Origin: Gigaspora margarita
Lineage: Eukaryota > Glomeromycota > Glomeromycetes > Diversisporales > Gigasporaceae
Direction: 5' to 3'
Length of the DNA stretch: 64,000 bases
NCBI GenBank assembly: GCA_009809945.1
Contig: WTPW01001568.1
Span: 2,359-66,358, forward strand
Made by a program: the position numbers and the translations under genes. Below are positions 12,567 through 23,243 of the stretch, piece by piece (the first letter of the stretch is position 1; every line of letters begins with the position of its first letter). The notes beneath the pieces were generated by a model. That model was not told the DNA's origin and ran no database searches. It was given only the letters and a program-made list of their open reading frames with translations.

Positions 12567-12845
12567 TTATTATTTTGATGAAAATTAGATTAGTTAAACT
12601 AATTGATTTTTATTCAAAGTAATACAAAAATCTTAATGATCTTGTGATCCCGTGATTGGATTTTAATAATTTTGGGCACATTGGAATTGTCTTTTCAAGG
12701 CGGTCATTTTGATAGTAAAATCGTCAAAAATGGACTGGCCTATCAAAATTTATCTACGATTTTATGATAATTTTTTTAGATTATATATAAGTAGGTTGTT
12801 TTGGCTAAATGAAAATATCTTGTGAACTATCAGTCAGAAACACAT

Positions 12846-12900
12846 GATTTTGGTACCATTCGATTCGTCTCGATGAGACGAATCGAATGGTACCAAAATC
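12846..12900. repeat. Perfect 26-bp-arm palindrome with GGTACCATTCGATTCG
   Basis: Arms GATTTTGGTACCATTCGATT plus CGTCTC and their exact complement surround the three bases GAT. With one mismatch the pairing extends to 12841-12905. Partial copies occur at about 11945-11990, 12148-12185, 43998-44040 and 44177-44225. Confidence 0.85.
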
Positions 12901-12981
12901 ACGTGATTTCTATCAACAGTTCGTAAGATATCGTTAGCGCGCCGAATTAGGCACTGCGCCAAATTAGGCATATCTATCTTA

Positions 12982-13383
12982 TATATAGACGCCAATTTTG
13001 GGTGCTTACATAATCAATTCTGATTGGCTAATTTTTGTGCAATCGATTTTGATTGGCTAAAAACCAATATATGTTTTTTTTTTTTTCTATATTAAATGCC
13101 AATTTTTTGAACTTATATAAACTTTAATGCCTTATAACTTCCTTAAAATAAAAAATAAGAAAAATTCTTTTAACAGAAATGTAGTTTATTTAAAAATCCA
13201 TCAATTTGTCAGAGGGTTTTTTGATCTAATTTTTTTTAAAAAAGTTATAACAATTTAAAGTTTTACTAATAATGAGTGAATATCTTTTACTGTCTGGTAC
13301 TATATATATATTGTATAACTAGAAAATTTACTCCATATTATAGACCCAGGTATAATTTATAGTATTTATTAAAATTAAATAAA
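12982..13383. other. AT-rich spacer, no gene seen
   Basis: Contains the repeated word ATTGATTGGCTAA-like text (about 13014-13062: TTCTGATTGGCTAATTT and TTTTGATTGGCTAAAAA). No coding sequence is supported. Confidence 0.45.
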
Positions 13384-13593
13384 ATTTGGCTATAGCTTTT
13401 TTTATAGCCATTTAAACTTTGAACAAGATTACTTAGCACTTATATAATTAAATTTAATTAATCTTTTTTTTGTTTTAAATTTATAATTTTATAGAATTAA
13501 AATAAAAACAATTTTAATTAAATTGACTAAATAAGTAGCAAATAATCTTTGTTCAAAGTTTAAATATCTAAAAAAAAAAAGCAGTAGCCAAAT
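13384..13593. mobile_element. Palindromic MITE, ATTTGGCTAYWGC ends
   Basis: Arms of about 75 bases: ATTTGGCTATAGC then TTTAAACTTTGAACAA then ATTANTTNGCACTTA, mirrored at the right end by TTTGTTCAAAGTTTAAA and GCAGTAGCCAAAT. Centre is AT-rich. No open frame and no clear target duplication. Confidence 0.6.
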
Positions 13594-13831
13594 GTTTTTA
13601 ATTTTTAATACTGTATATATTTTTTGACAACCAAGCTATTCAAATTTAATTAAATTTTTGATTTTAATTTTATAAAACTACAAAATTATAATAAATTTTT
13701 TTTTTTTAAAAATATTTGTAATCAACTCTTTCTGATGATCACCTAGACCAAATTTTTCAACAGAAGAAAACAAAAACTTTTTTGCTAGAAAGTTGTCTGT
13801 ACATAAGTACAGTAGGATAATACAGGAATAC

Positions 13832-14698
13832 TAGAGATGGGCACTTTTGCATGATTGCATGGCTGCATGCATTTGCATGAATGCTGCATGCTGCATGAAA
13901 TTTTTTAAAATGCTGCATTTTGCCCATGAAAAATTTTATAAGCTACCTTCTTTTGGTCAAAAAACTTAAAAACGTCTTTGACCCAAAAATAAGCTGCCCC
14001 ACGATCGACAATAGTCGCTACATAGTAAAGTCCAAATTCTAATATGTAAATCGATTATCATCGCTTAAGTAAACTTATTCGGAAGGTTAAAATACATGTA
14101 CAGCATAATTTTTAGCAAGATTGAAAAAGATTTTATTATTTGACTTTTAATTTTTACGTTCGACGAAAAAATTAAAATTTGTTAAAAAAATATATTCGAC
14201 GAACGTAAAAATTAAAAGTTAAATAATAAAAGGTCATNCAATTTGTATNAAAATTTCGNAAAATATGTATTTNTATNTCCTAAACATATTTACTTAAGCA
14301 CTTATAATCGATTTACATAGTAAAATTTAGACTTTGCTATGTAGCGACTACTTGGAATCGCTAAAAACCCTCTTTTATTCTAAAATAAGCTACCCCGATT
14401 TTTTGTATAGCTTATTTTCGGACACATACAGTATATAAATTGTTTATTATAAATTCAATAGCCTCTTTTTCTGCTTTTAAATTGATACTTTACAAGGTGA
14501 TTTTTTTCTTTCTTTATTGTTATTTTGCATTAATAATAAATTTTTAGGATTATCTGTCACCATAAAAGTTCTAAAATGAAATTAAAAAAGTTTGATAAAA
14601 TATTTTTGTATAAATGCATGNTGCATTAATGCCTGCATGCTGCATGAATGCCGCATTTGCATGAAATTTTTTAAAATGCTGCATTTTGCCCATCTCTA
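13832..14698. mobile_element. Non-autonomous hAT element with TAGAGATGGGC ends
   Basis: Ends TAGAGATGGGC and GCCCATCTCTA are exact inverted repeats, and AGGAATAC is duplicated at 13824-13831 and 14699-14706. Both match the hAT superfamily (8-base duplication, TAG-type terminus). Subterminal DNA is packed with TGCATGCTGCATGAATGC words on both sides, plausible transposase-binding repeats. A pogo-like foldback has inserted inside. Confidence 0.85.
13929..14431. mobile_element. pogo-like foldback element nested in hAT MITE (family 6)
   Basis: The right end reads TAGCTTATTTTCGGACACAT then ACAG followed by TA. The left end is worn (TTTTATAAGCTACC). Inside, mirrored blocks GTCGCTACATAGTAAAGTC / GACTTTGCTATGTAGCGAC and TTTTACGTTCGACGAA form a foldback like that at 10745-11130. 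Several single Ns interrupt 14230-14280. Confidence 0.55.
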
Positions 14699-15761
14699 AG
14701 GAATACAGTTTTTATAAAGATTAACTTACTCTCTAGGAACTCTTTTGCATATTCGGCATGCAAGCCAAAAGCATTTATTTATAAGATAACTGGTAGAAGG
14801 TAGTGCTCTTGTACAGAAAATTTTGGTAGAGAGTGAAGAACAAGTAACCTGTAGTAAAACAATAGGAAACAACAAAAAAATAAGTTTCCTGACTATACTT
14901 TTTTTTAAATTTGACACAAGTAATTTCTATTATTTTTTTGCTTTTTTTCTCTTTTTTAAAATTTTGCAAAAAAGTGGCCAAAACAGTTTACTCCTGTCAA
15001 AAGATCAGCATTGTTTGCATTTTCTATTTTTAGATGAACTCAGTAGAATGCAACCATGTGTTTGTTTTGGTGACAACTCAGTGCTACTCTATGTGATAAT
15101 AATTTGGCATTTTTGGTTAAAGAAATATTTAAAAATGAATATTACTGTCAGAAAGAAAATCTGAATAATAAGGTGAAGCTTTATAGTAGAGATATACAAA
15201 TGTTGTATTTGTTATATAGTTTTTCTTTGACCTAGCATGGGTTATAATAGTGTTTTTTTTGTTTTTTTTTCCTTTCTTCTAATATATGTATGTCAGGCCA
15301 TAGACTTTTTTTTGCTTTTTTCATCTTGTCTATTGATTTTTGGTTTCCCTTATGGATTGTTTAGTTCTTTTTTTTTTTTTTTACATATCCTTTTTCTTTG
15401 TCCCTTTTCATACTTCTTTCTTAGATTACTATGTAAATTTTTTTTTAGCTTTATTATACAGTTATTGTTAGTTAACATATCTGCTAGAATCTAGATAATA
15501 GAAGTTTTAAAGAAAAGTTAGTGGTTATGATAGGCTATAGATCCATGCCAATGATCTATTATAAGAGGCAGTAATTTCTTTGGTGGTAGTAAGACAAAAT
15601 TTACACTAGCAGATCATGGATAAGTGTTTAAGGTAATTATACGAGTTGTATTTTAATTTTAAGGCTAAAAAACCAAAAAGGAATTAGTATTTGTATGTTC
15701 AGTTCTCTTTTATATAATAAAATATGACATGACCACCAGGTTAATTAACAAAAAAAAATAA

Positions 15762-16311
15762 TAATAATTTTTTTATTAAATTTAAATAGCTAGCTATTAG
15801 AAAATCTTTGTTTAAAGTTCAAGAAAAAGTATTATCTAATTTTAGTTTTATTTCAATATATCTTATTTTTTTAAAATTTTTTTAGTAATATCTAGTAAAC
15901 TAAATTTAATAAACTTTTTTTATTTTAAAATTTTTACTTAATTTAATCAAGTAGTTATTAAAAAATTATTAATAAAATTTTTAAAAACTTTCAAACTTAT
16001 TATCATTTCAGTTAATGCTAATTGGAGATCAGGATTGATCAATTCTGTACAAAAACTCTAAAAATTTTACCAATAAGAAATAGCCAATTTACTAAATAAA
16101 AATGACTAACTGATAATTTGCTATAGATTTGGTTGGCTATTATTGTTTAATACCGGCTCAACTTCAATGATCTCTGACTCTTTTAGGATATTTTCAAGTA
16201 TCTCCTTCAATGTGATTTGTTAGTGATTGCTCAAAGTACGAATATGGGGTGGTCTGATTTAGATTTTGACTTAAATGATTATTATGATAATTTTTTTAAC
16301 CAATTAGACTA
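15762..16311. other. AT-rich spacer, no gene seen
   Basis: No coding sequence, RNA or element end recognised, apart from AT-rich mirror words near 15770-15990. Confidence 0.45.
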
Positions 16312-16968
16312 TCCTATCCTTAGATTGTAACACAGACAAATTTGTCTGCGTATTTTAAAAATTTTAATAAAATTTTAATAAAATTTTAAATATTGATTTT
16401 AGCTATACCTTTTCTAAATAAAAAATATTCTTTGAGTTTTGTTTTAGTAACTTTGTTATAAAAATTTTTTAAAATTATTAGAAAGCTTTAGTATAATCAA
16501 AGTTTAAAGTTCTTGTATTAGCATTTTTACTATTAAAATTTTTCTTTAGATTTTTTTAAATTTTATATGTTCCCGTCTATAAAAAAAACTTTTACTTCTA
16601 ATACAAGTATAAATAAATCATTAAAGTTGCAATAATAAAAGTTATTATTCTTTATATAAACTACAATATTGTCTTAAGAACTATAGCTTTAAAACTAAAA
16701 CTAAATAAGATTACAGAGAAATTGTGATAAAATTTTTTAAAACATTTTTTTCTTAAAGATATCTATTTTTAGCTTATATATAATTTAAAATTTTTTTCTT
16801 ATAATATAAAAACTAATTTTGCAAAAAAGTAATCCTTATTTTCAAATATAATTGTACAAAGTTTTATTTAATTATCTTGATATTTAAAAAAAGTAAATCA
16901 GAGCAAAAAAAGTACAAAAACGCAGGCAAATTTGCCTGTGTTCTACTACAATCCAAGGGATAAACTAT
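16312..16968. mobile_element. TIR element with CAGGCAAATTTGCCTG termini (family 8)
   Basis: Left and right ends share GATTGTAnnACACAGNCAAAT in inverted orientation (16320-16345 and 16920-16965). The exact palindrome CAGGCAAATTTGCCTG lies at 16923-16938. Interior text from GATTTTAGCTATACCTTTTC to GTTCCCGTCTATAAAAA matches the element that starts at 63679. No open frame. Confidence 0.6.
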
Positions 16969-17931
16969 CAAGGATAGCACTTGAGAACAGCTTTAGTGAC
17001 TAATTTATTAATTATGACAATACCATCAGATTATAACATTATATGGCTTAGATAAATTGAAATTTAATATATATATAAATTTTGAATATAGATAACTAAT
17101 TATATAGATGCTGACAAAGGAAATTGAGATTTTGGGATTTAGGGCTTTTGTGTTTATTGTTATAATGAACTCATCTTCTAAAAAATTAAATTACTATTAA
17201 AATAAATTGTAGTGATTGTATATCGATTGATCATATTTTCAGGGCTAAGTTCGTTAAGTTACAAACTCAAAGCCCAAGGCTTAGTTTTTTCTCATGTTAT
17301 ATGTTTGTATAAGTGAGTCAATAAGATTCTTTAAATGGACAGAACACATTACAGCTTTGATAGCATATCGATAGATAATAAGATACAAGATATGACTAGG
17401 TTGACATAACATTATTGTCTGGAGCTAGTGTCATGTGTATAGACAGACACCTTTTTTCAAAGTTACATTTTTGATATAGCTGCTATGCTTTATGAATTTA
17501 TACATCAAGTCAGAACTTAAAATGCATCAAAAAAGTAGCCTTAGTATCATATTACTTATCTTCTACTATGCCCCAGATAATAAGAAGAAAATGCATAAAC
17601 ATTCATGATATGGAATCAGCCTGGCTTAATAAAAAAAAAAAAGAAAATTGGTGTGCTAATTAAAAATGAGAAAGCAAACTTTACACAATAAGTAACAATT
17701 TATCACTATAGCCTCTAAACTTCTATCTTTATGCACTTGGCTTATTTACCAAATTAAGGATGCTCTCAAAAAGTGTATGAAATTAGTGTTCTTAGAGTTA
17801 GAGTTCTCATAAGAACACTATTATAAATTTGTAAACTGTATGAATTTTTTACTACTTACTATTAAAAATTTTTTGAGATAGTAAAATAATAATATTGTTC
17901 TCATAAATATATAATAATTAGCCATATAATA
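16969..17931. other. Spacer, no gene seen
   Basis: Mixed AT-rich sequence without recognisable protein. One imperfect hairpin, AGTGTTCTTAGAG/CTCATAAGAACACT, lies near 17788-17820. Confidence 0.4.
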
Positions 17932-17942
17932 TTATGCCAAAC

Positions 17943-18901
17943 AAATATATTCAACTTTTTCTGATGATCCCTTGTACCAAACTTTTCACAAAAACCCAAC
18001 CTATGAAAACTTCAAAGTTAATATATTTGTACATAACAAAGGCTTTATCTAGAAGTGACTTGGACAAAGAGTTTCAGATCAGATGTGAGAAAACTGAAAT
18101 AGAGTTGAAAAAAAACTCTCCTTTTGGGTTTGGCTCTCCGGGTAGAAGACTTCGTTACTATAGAAGATGTAGTAGAGCAACAACCCTGGAGTTTTTTGTT
18201 AGAAGATACAGAAGCTTAGGCAGAAGTAGACTTTTGGGCAGATATATTATTCTTTGAAGCATAAAACTTACTTTTCTTAAAAGTTTGGTACTATTGTTAT
18301 TTCTTCTTGGGCTCTTCAAAATTTTACCAAAAAGTGGGAAATCCAGCTTACTCTCATCAAAAGATCAGCATTGTTTACACTTCCTAATCGGGATGACATC
18401 TACCTAATTGGAATCAAGTCAGGTGTGCTCTTTGTACGTAGCTTAGTAAACAAGATGAATATGTGCGATATTTTGGTAGAAAATTCGAGACGAAATACTT
18501 TTCTAGAACATTCTTTTAGGTGTAAAAAATTTTCTTTCTAATTTGTACATATAATACTTAGAAGTAATTTTCTTAATAGTATTATATAATTTTTATACTT
18601 TACATTAGTTCATTTAGTTAGTTTTTTTCCCTTTGTTTTTTCCTGGTGCAGGTTTTGTTGGGTTTTTTTTACTTTCAAGGTAACTGGGTACCTCATTATA
18701 TTCAGAAGATGTATTCATGGCAAAAGACCATGGCCGCTTTCGTTTGACAAACACCAGTGCGACAATCCTACTTGGGCATCAATTTGTGGCAACCAGGTTG
18801 CAGCCTATTATAGTAACAGATTTGTTTCTTGTTGAGTTTTTTTTTATACATCAATAATATTTAATAAATAGAGCAAGATTGTCAAAAAAAAAAAAAAAAT
18901 T
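17943..18901 (+). mobile_element. Short LINE-like retroelement (family 5, copy 1), complete
   Basis: About 0.96 kb ending in an A tail (18882-18899) and flanked by the 11-base duplication TTATGCCAAAC at 17932-17942 and 18902-18912. The 5' end is ATTCAACTTTTTCTGATGAT then CCCTTGTACC. It carries the block TCATCAAAAGATCAGCATTG at about 18355-18374. A 107-codon frame runs across its left flank into the element; its composition and lack of conservation in the other copies argue against coding. Confidence 0.8.
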
Positions 18902-18912
18902 TTATGCCAAAC

Positions 18913-19436
18913 CAGAAAATGATAAAAATGCTTATCTAATTTCCATGATTGGGAGTTCGATTTATTATTATAACTACAGTACTTATTTTGAGAGTACACT
19001 TCATATTTATAACATTATATTTATTTGTTGTTTTTTTTTTTTTTTTTAGCGAGCATAAGTGAGAACATAAACAATAGTTTGAGAACACTCTTAGCAATTG
19101 TACTATTTTCATGAGAACAGTGCTCGAGCCCGAAATTTCAAATACTGCTCTCAAGCACCTAAGTTAATAGGCCGGAACTCAATTCGTATGGGCAAATTTT
19201 TTTTGATTTTGATTATTAAAAATTAATGATAATATTTCATAAAATTTAATAAATCATTTATGTGATATTGCATGATCTCTGGTAAAATTGAATTGTACGT
19301 TTGTATTTGCTTGCCTTAGCTAATAATCCGCTTATAAATCACTTACGAAACCGCATAATAATTATAATCTTAATTGGCCAATTGCTTTTCTTAGTTGTAA
19401 ATTGTGATCATAGGAGTTAAATAGGCGTCGCACCCC
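18913..19436. other. Spacer, no gene seen
   Basis: AT-rich, with a few GTGAGAACA / GAGAACACTC words. No gene or element end is supported. Confidence 0.4.
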
Positions 19437-19755
19437 TACGTTGTGCTTATACATCGCATTTTAATGATTGATCAATATCAGGTGTAATGTAGCACAATCA
19501 GGAAGATTCAAACAGTTGTTTTGACAAAGTTGCTTATAACTTATTTCATATATAAACTATCTTTCGCTCTCTAACAAAAAAAATTCCTTGTAAAATTTTA
19601 GTACGTATAAAGACTCATTCTCCCACACCCTAACTCTACCTAATCCTAACCCCTAACCCAACTAACAAATAACCCAGTTTATTTATTTACGCGATGTAAT
19701 GATGATCGACAGAATTAACCAATAATGTCGAAATTGCGATGTATAAGCACATCGC
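19437..19755. mobile_element. Family 4 MITE, copy b
   Basis: Ends are inverted copies of TGTGCTTATACATCGCA, which is itself nearly palindromic. The core carries CTCTAACAAAAAAAATTCC followed by CTAACCC-rich telomere-like text, as in the other family-4 copies. Confidence 0.65.
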
Positions 19756-20370
19756 TAGTTTGCTTACCCTTATTATAAATCACTTATAAATCATTACATA
19801 TATCATTACGTATATCATTTAATAATCACAACATTCCCATCAAAAATTATCGCCCATACGTTTTGATTAGTGGAAATAAATTATTCATCTTCATTTTCAC
19901 AATGGAAAAAAAAAAATAGTCAGAGACCATCTTTTTTTTTATCATAGAATTATATACTATATTCATAAATTTATTCGAATATTAATAATATTATGAATAT
20001 TCAAATATATTTATGTTATGTTAGAATATTCATAATATTATGATTATCCGGTATCCTGCTATGATGGGGTTTGCCAAATAACTCCATAATATTCGATAAT
20101 ATTTATATATTTTTATCCGAAGCGTAGCGAGGACTCGATGGTTCATAGTGAGACATTCGTCAAATTGGCTGATGTAAATCAATTGCCCGAGTAACTTATT
20201 TATACACTTTAAAGTACTTTTTGGGAACGTAACGTTCCACTAATAAAGCAAAGGCCAATTTTCACTTCGAAAGAACGTTTATATTCATTGTACAGAAATA
20301 ATCAGAAATAATAAGTAACCTCAAGAACTTTACTTAAAAGACAAAGTATGCCTACCGTTTATGGACCATA
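19756..20370. other. Spacer with GAATATT words, no gene seen
   Basis: GAATATTCATAATATTATGA-like words occur near 19970-20045. A less AT-rich patch at 20115-20165 (CCGAAGCGTAGCGAGGAC) has no recognisable coding sequence. Confidence 0.4.
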
Positions 20371-20608
20371 TGGGGATAGTCAGTAGAAATGCACCATATT
20401 TTTTCTATGTAAATTTTTTTAAAACTTTAAACAGAAATGATTTAAGTAAAAATTGATCAAACTTAATAAATTTGTTTATAAATCAATTTTAAAAACTTGA
20501 AAAAAAAATTTTTACCAAATTTGATTAAATTTTCACTAAATTATATTTGTTTAAAAATTAAGAAAATTTCACTAAAAAAGATATGGTGCGTTTCTATTGA
20601 CTCGCCCA
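20371..20608. mobile_element. TA-flanked MITE with GTCARTAGAAA ends (family 2, copy 1)
   Basis: Ends TGGGGATAGTCAGTAGAAAT and complement of TTTCTATTGACTCGCCCA, with TA at 20369-20370 and 20609-20610. The terminal inverted repeat continues through GCACCATAT. Related copies: 33917-34186 and 44908-45158. Confidence 0.7.
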
Positions 20609-21832
20609 TATTGTAGAATGAAGGTAATGTTTTCATCTAAAGCTATTTTATTGCGTTAGATTTAGATAAACTTTTACTTTTACCTGTTTAATTTGAATAG
20701 GTACAGGCTCTTAGTAGTAGAAGATCCAGGCTTAATCTTTAAATTTAGTCGGTTCTTGTAATGCAATTGGGCTTGTCAAACCGTATATTAATAGTTGTAG
20801 TTCATGTCTTGTACATAGATCTTTGTACGTAGATTCTTTAATGAGTTTGGGTTTACTGGTAATAAATATCACATTTACCCACTTTACGCGCATCTATCTA
20901 TTCTCTAAATGTAAATAATCCATGAATTTATTAGTTTGTAAATTTCTTTATTCATAAAATTATGTATTTTGATTGTGAATGTCTTCCTATGACTAGGGTT
21001 CTGTCCACGTGATCAATGATTGGCCAATCAACTATAGAGATCGACATGGATTGGCTTGATATTAACTGTTATTCTTGGCTTCAGATACTAACAGTATCTG
21101 TTTTTCTAGTAATATTTATGAATATTCATAATATTTACGAATATTCATAATCATATGAATATTTATTATACTTATAAATATTAGTAATAAGAAAAAAAAC
21201 CCCCAATACTTATATATGTTGATTTTGATCTGTGTAACCGAGGGAATTTAGTATTACTATGATTGGTGATAACCCAACCGGCTGGGTTACCAAACAATCA
21301 GAAGAGAATATAAAGTTTACTATTACTATTTTATAGGATGATCATAGTTGAATAAAACCGCAAAGTCTGAAATATTTCCGGTTTTTATTTATCGGATAAA
21401 TTTCATAGACATATAGGATTGCCGATAGTTATATAGGATCAAATGATTTAGCGGTTTATGTTCAGATTACATTCATTGTCCTATCGGGTACTCGATATGC
21501 CAACGATTTTAAAAATAAAAAACCGGAGACATATCGAAATCCGATAGACCTCCAGTTTTTATCTGGCTACATAGTTCCCGATATGACTTCATTCGACCTG
21601 CGTTTATTATGTCGTGTGATTCATTATACTGTATTAAGCCATTCGGATAGCTTGAAAATAAAATATAACTCGTATTACTTGTGTCAATGGTGCTATATAT
21701 ATATATATTACCTGGTACTAGGCCCCCCACATAAAATCTTAAAAATTCCCGATTATCAGACCCATATTCGTACAATAGTCTACTATCGAGCTAAACCCAT
21801 ATGCCCGTTTACGGTACTAGTTATTATCAGTT
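20609..21832. other. Spacer, no gene supported
   Basis: Contains GAATATTCATAATATTTAC words at 21110-21160, an imperfect hairpin ATAACCCAACCGGCTGGGTTA near 21270, and at 21480-21600 words with ATATCGGGTA/CCGATA similar to those at 1.9-2.1 kb. Overlapping opposite-strand frames of about 88 codons at 21.5-21.85 kb look like chance. Confidence 0.4.
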
Positions 21833-21915
21833 ATGAATATTCATAATTATTACGAGTATTCATAATTATTACGAGTATTCATAATAATTACGAATATTCA
21901 TAATATTTACAAGAC
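21833..21915. repeat. 20-bp minisatellite GAATATTCATAATTATTAC
   Basis: About four tandem copies of a unit close to GAATATTCATAATTATTAC. One further unit appears at 22188-22207 on the far side of the family-4 MITE, suggesting that the MITE landed in the array. Confidence 0.7.
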
Positions 21916-21922
21916 GATTACT

Positions 21923-22167
21923 ATTTGTACACCATGTGTATGTACACACATATATTGATATCTTAAAATCCTGATTATATAATAGCTTTTGAGGCTCTAA
22001 CAAAAAATATTCCTTGCAAAATTTTAGTATAAACTATAACCTCCTCTAACCCTAAAGCTACCCTCACCCTAACCTTAAGCTATACTAATTTTTCGTTTAT
22101 AATTTATATATTAAGCAAATTCGTAAATCAATAAATTAGTATGTGTGTATATACACCTGGTGTAAAT
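21923..22167. mobile_element. Family 4 MITE, copy c
   Basis: Inverted ends of about 28 bases: left TTGTACACCATGTGTATG then TACACACATA, right its near complement ending in ACCTGGTGTAAA. The core has GAGGCTCTAACAAAAAATAT and CTAACCCTAAAGC, as in other family-4 copies, while the terminal sequence is different. Confidence 0.7.
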
Positions 22168-23243
22168 TAAGTAATTTTCTATTTACAAATATTCATAATA
22201 TTTACGAATTTATGCTGTGAACGAAGGCACGTGGTTCATTTGTCACGAGATCACCCCTAGAACTGTGGTTCGATTAGTATATGTATTGTTTGATGAATAG
22301 AGTGATATATTGTGGATGATTGATGGGTGAGGTTAAGTATGAGATCATTTGAAAATGGTTATATAAGGGAAATTTCGTTCTTCCTCTTTCGTCTTTGTAG
22401 CTTTGTCGTAAATTCCCACCCACCCATCGCCAGGAAAGGTATAGTTAGGCGTTTTCGATAGCCCGGGTGAGCAACCCGGATATCCAAAAGGAGTTGGTAG
22501 TCCGACCGAACAGGAAAACATAAAGGAGCAGGTAAGAAGGTAAGAAGGACTGAATAACCGATCCTAGGAAACGAGCTGTAGACCATCCGTATTCCGTAAT
22601 TGTTTGTGCCATACGGTGATCGAGTGACAAATTTACTATCTGCTAACGCATGCAGATGATCTAAAATCAGGGGCTAATTTCAGTCAAGTGTAACTTCACT
22701 AGTACTTGTGCACGATCTTTATAACTAGCCAATCACATTAGGTTCGTGTTACTCGCGAAAATAAATGTGGTTCTCGGTTAGGAAAGCACCGTTTATTACG
22801 TAATTCGCATAGTAAGTAAAATAAATTTTGTTATTCGCCATCGTATAATAAGTAAATTCGTTCGTTATTCGATTAAAAGATTGTTACAAAAAAAAAATTA
22901 GAGACCCTTCTAGATTTGCTTGCATATTTGCATTTTATCACGGGTATAACACAGATCAAATATAGAAAAGATAACTTTATATTTACGAATAAATCATTTT
23001 GAGATATTTGCATTTTTTTTAAAAACTTTTATCTTAAAAATTTTAAATATAATTTCAACCTCAATCTTTTTCTAATTATAAGCAAAGGTTTAGTTTTTTC
23101 ATTTATAAAAATTGGATTAATTAACATATACAGATTTGCAAATTCATACCCGTGCATGTACACTTTGTGTAATATAGGAAATTTTCAATAATTTTTATTT
23201 AAACATTAAATAAATTTTGCTAAAGGATAACATTATTGTAACT
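22168..23243. other. Upstream region of the kinase gene with a GC-richer block
   Basis: The block 22340-22640 is clearly less AT-rich than its surroundings. It contains GGTTATATAAGGG (22357-22369), a pyrimidine stretch and the hairpin CCGGGTGAGCAACCCGG near 22464. Reverse-strand frames in it have no recognisable product. It could be an unrecognised non-coding RNA, an element or an untranslated exon. From 22640 to 23243 I see only AT-rich presumed promoter and 5' leader. Confidence 0.35.

Larger units (their letters stand above)
11868..12981. mobile_element. Foldback element (family 7) carrying a Tourist-like MITE at its centre
   Basis: Ends TAAGGTAGATATGCCTAATT and complement of AATTAGGCATATCTATCTTA, bordered by TA. 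Both halves then list the same blocks in mirror order: TCGGCGCGCTAA-like text, ATATCTTGTGAACT, GGTACCATTCGATTCGTC, AAAATAACCT, GACCAGTC, TTTGATGATTTTACTA and CCCAAAATCGTTAAAATC. The Tourist-like MITE 12414-12566 interrupts the centre. No coding sequence. Confidence 0.7.
13720..15761 (+). mobile_element. Short LINE-like retroelement (family 5, copy 3), split by a hAT MITE
   Basis: The 5' end reads ATCAACTCTTTCTGATGATC, as in copies 1 and 2. After a hAT-type insertion (13832-14698) the element resumes with text shared with copy 4 (GCATGCAAGCC, GGAACTCTTTTGCATATTC) and the family block AAAAGATCAGCATTG near 15000. The 3' end, near 15740-15761, has ATAATAAAATATGACATGAC and an A tail, resembling the LINE 3' end. 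Open frames inside are short and repeat-like; I treat them as non-coding. The target duplication is not clear here. Confidence 0.6.

Noticed and set aside
14726-15494. Open frames of 60-113 codons on both strands
   Set aside because: Phe/Leu-rich strings in T-rich parts of a non-autonomous retroelement, not conserved in other copies.
17934-18257. 107-codon open frame
   Set aside because: It starts in the target duplication, runs into a LINE-like element, and is not kept in the other copies of that element.
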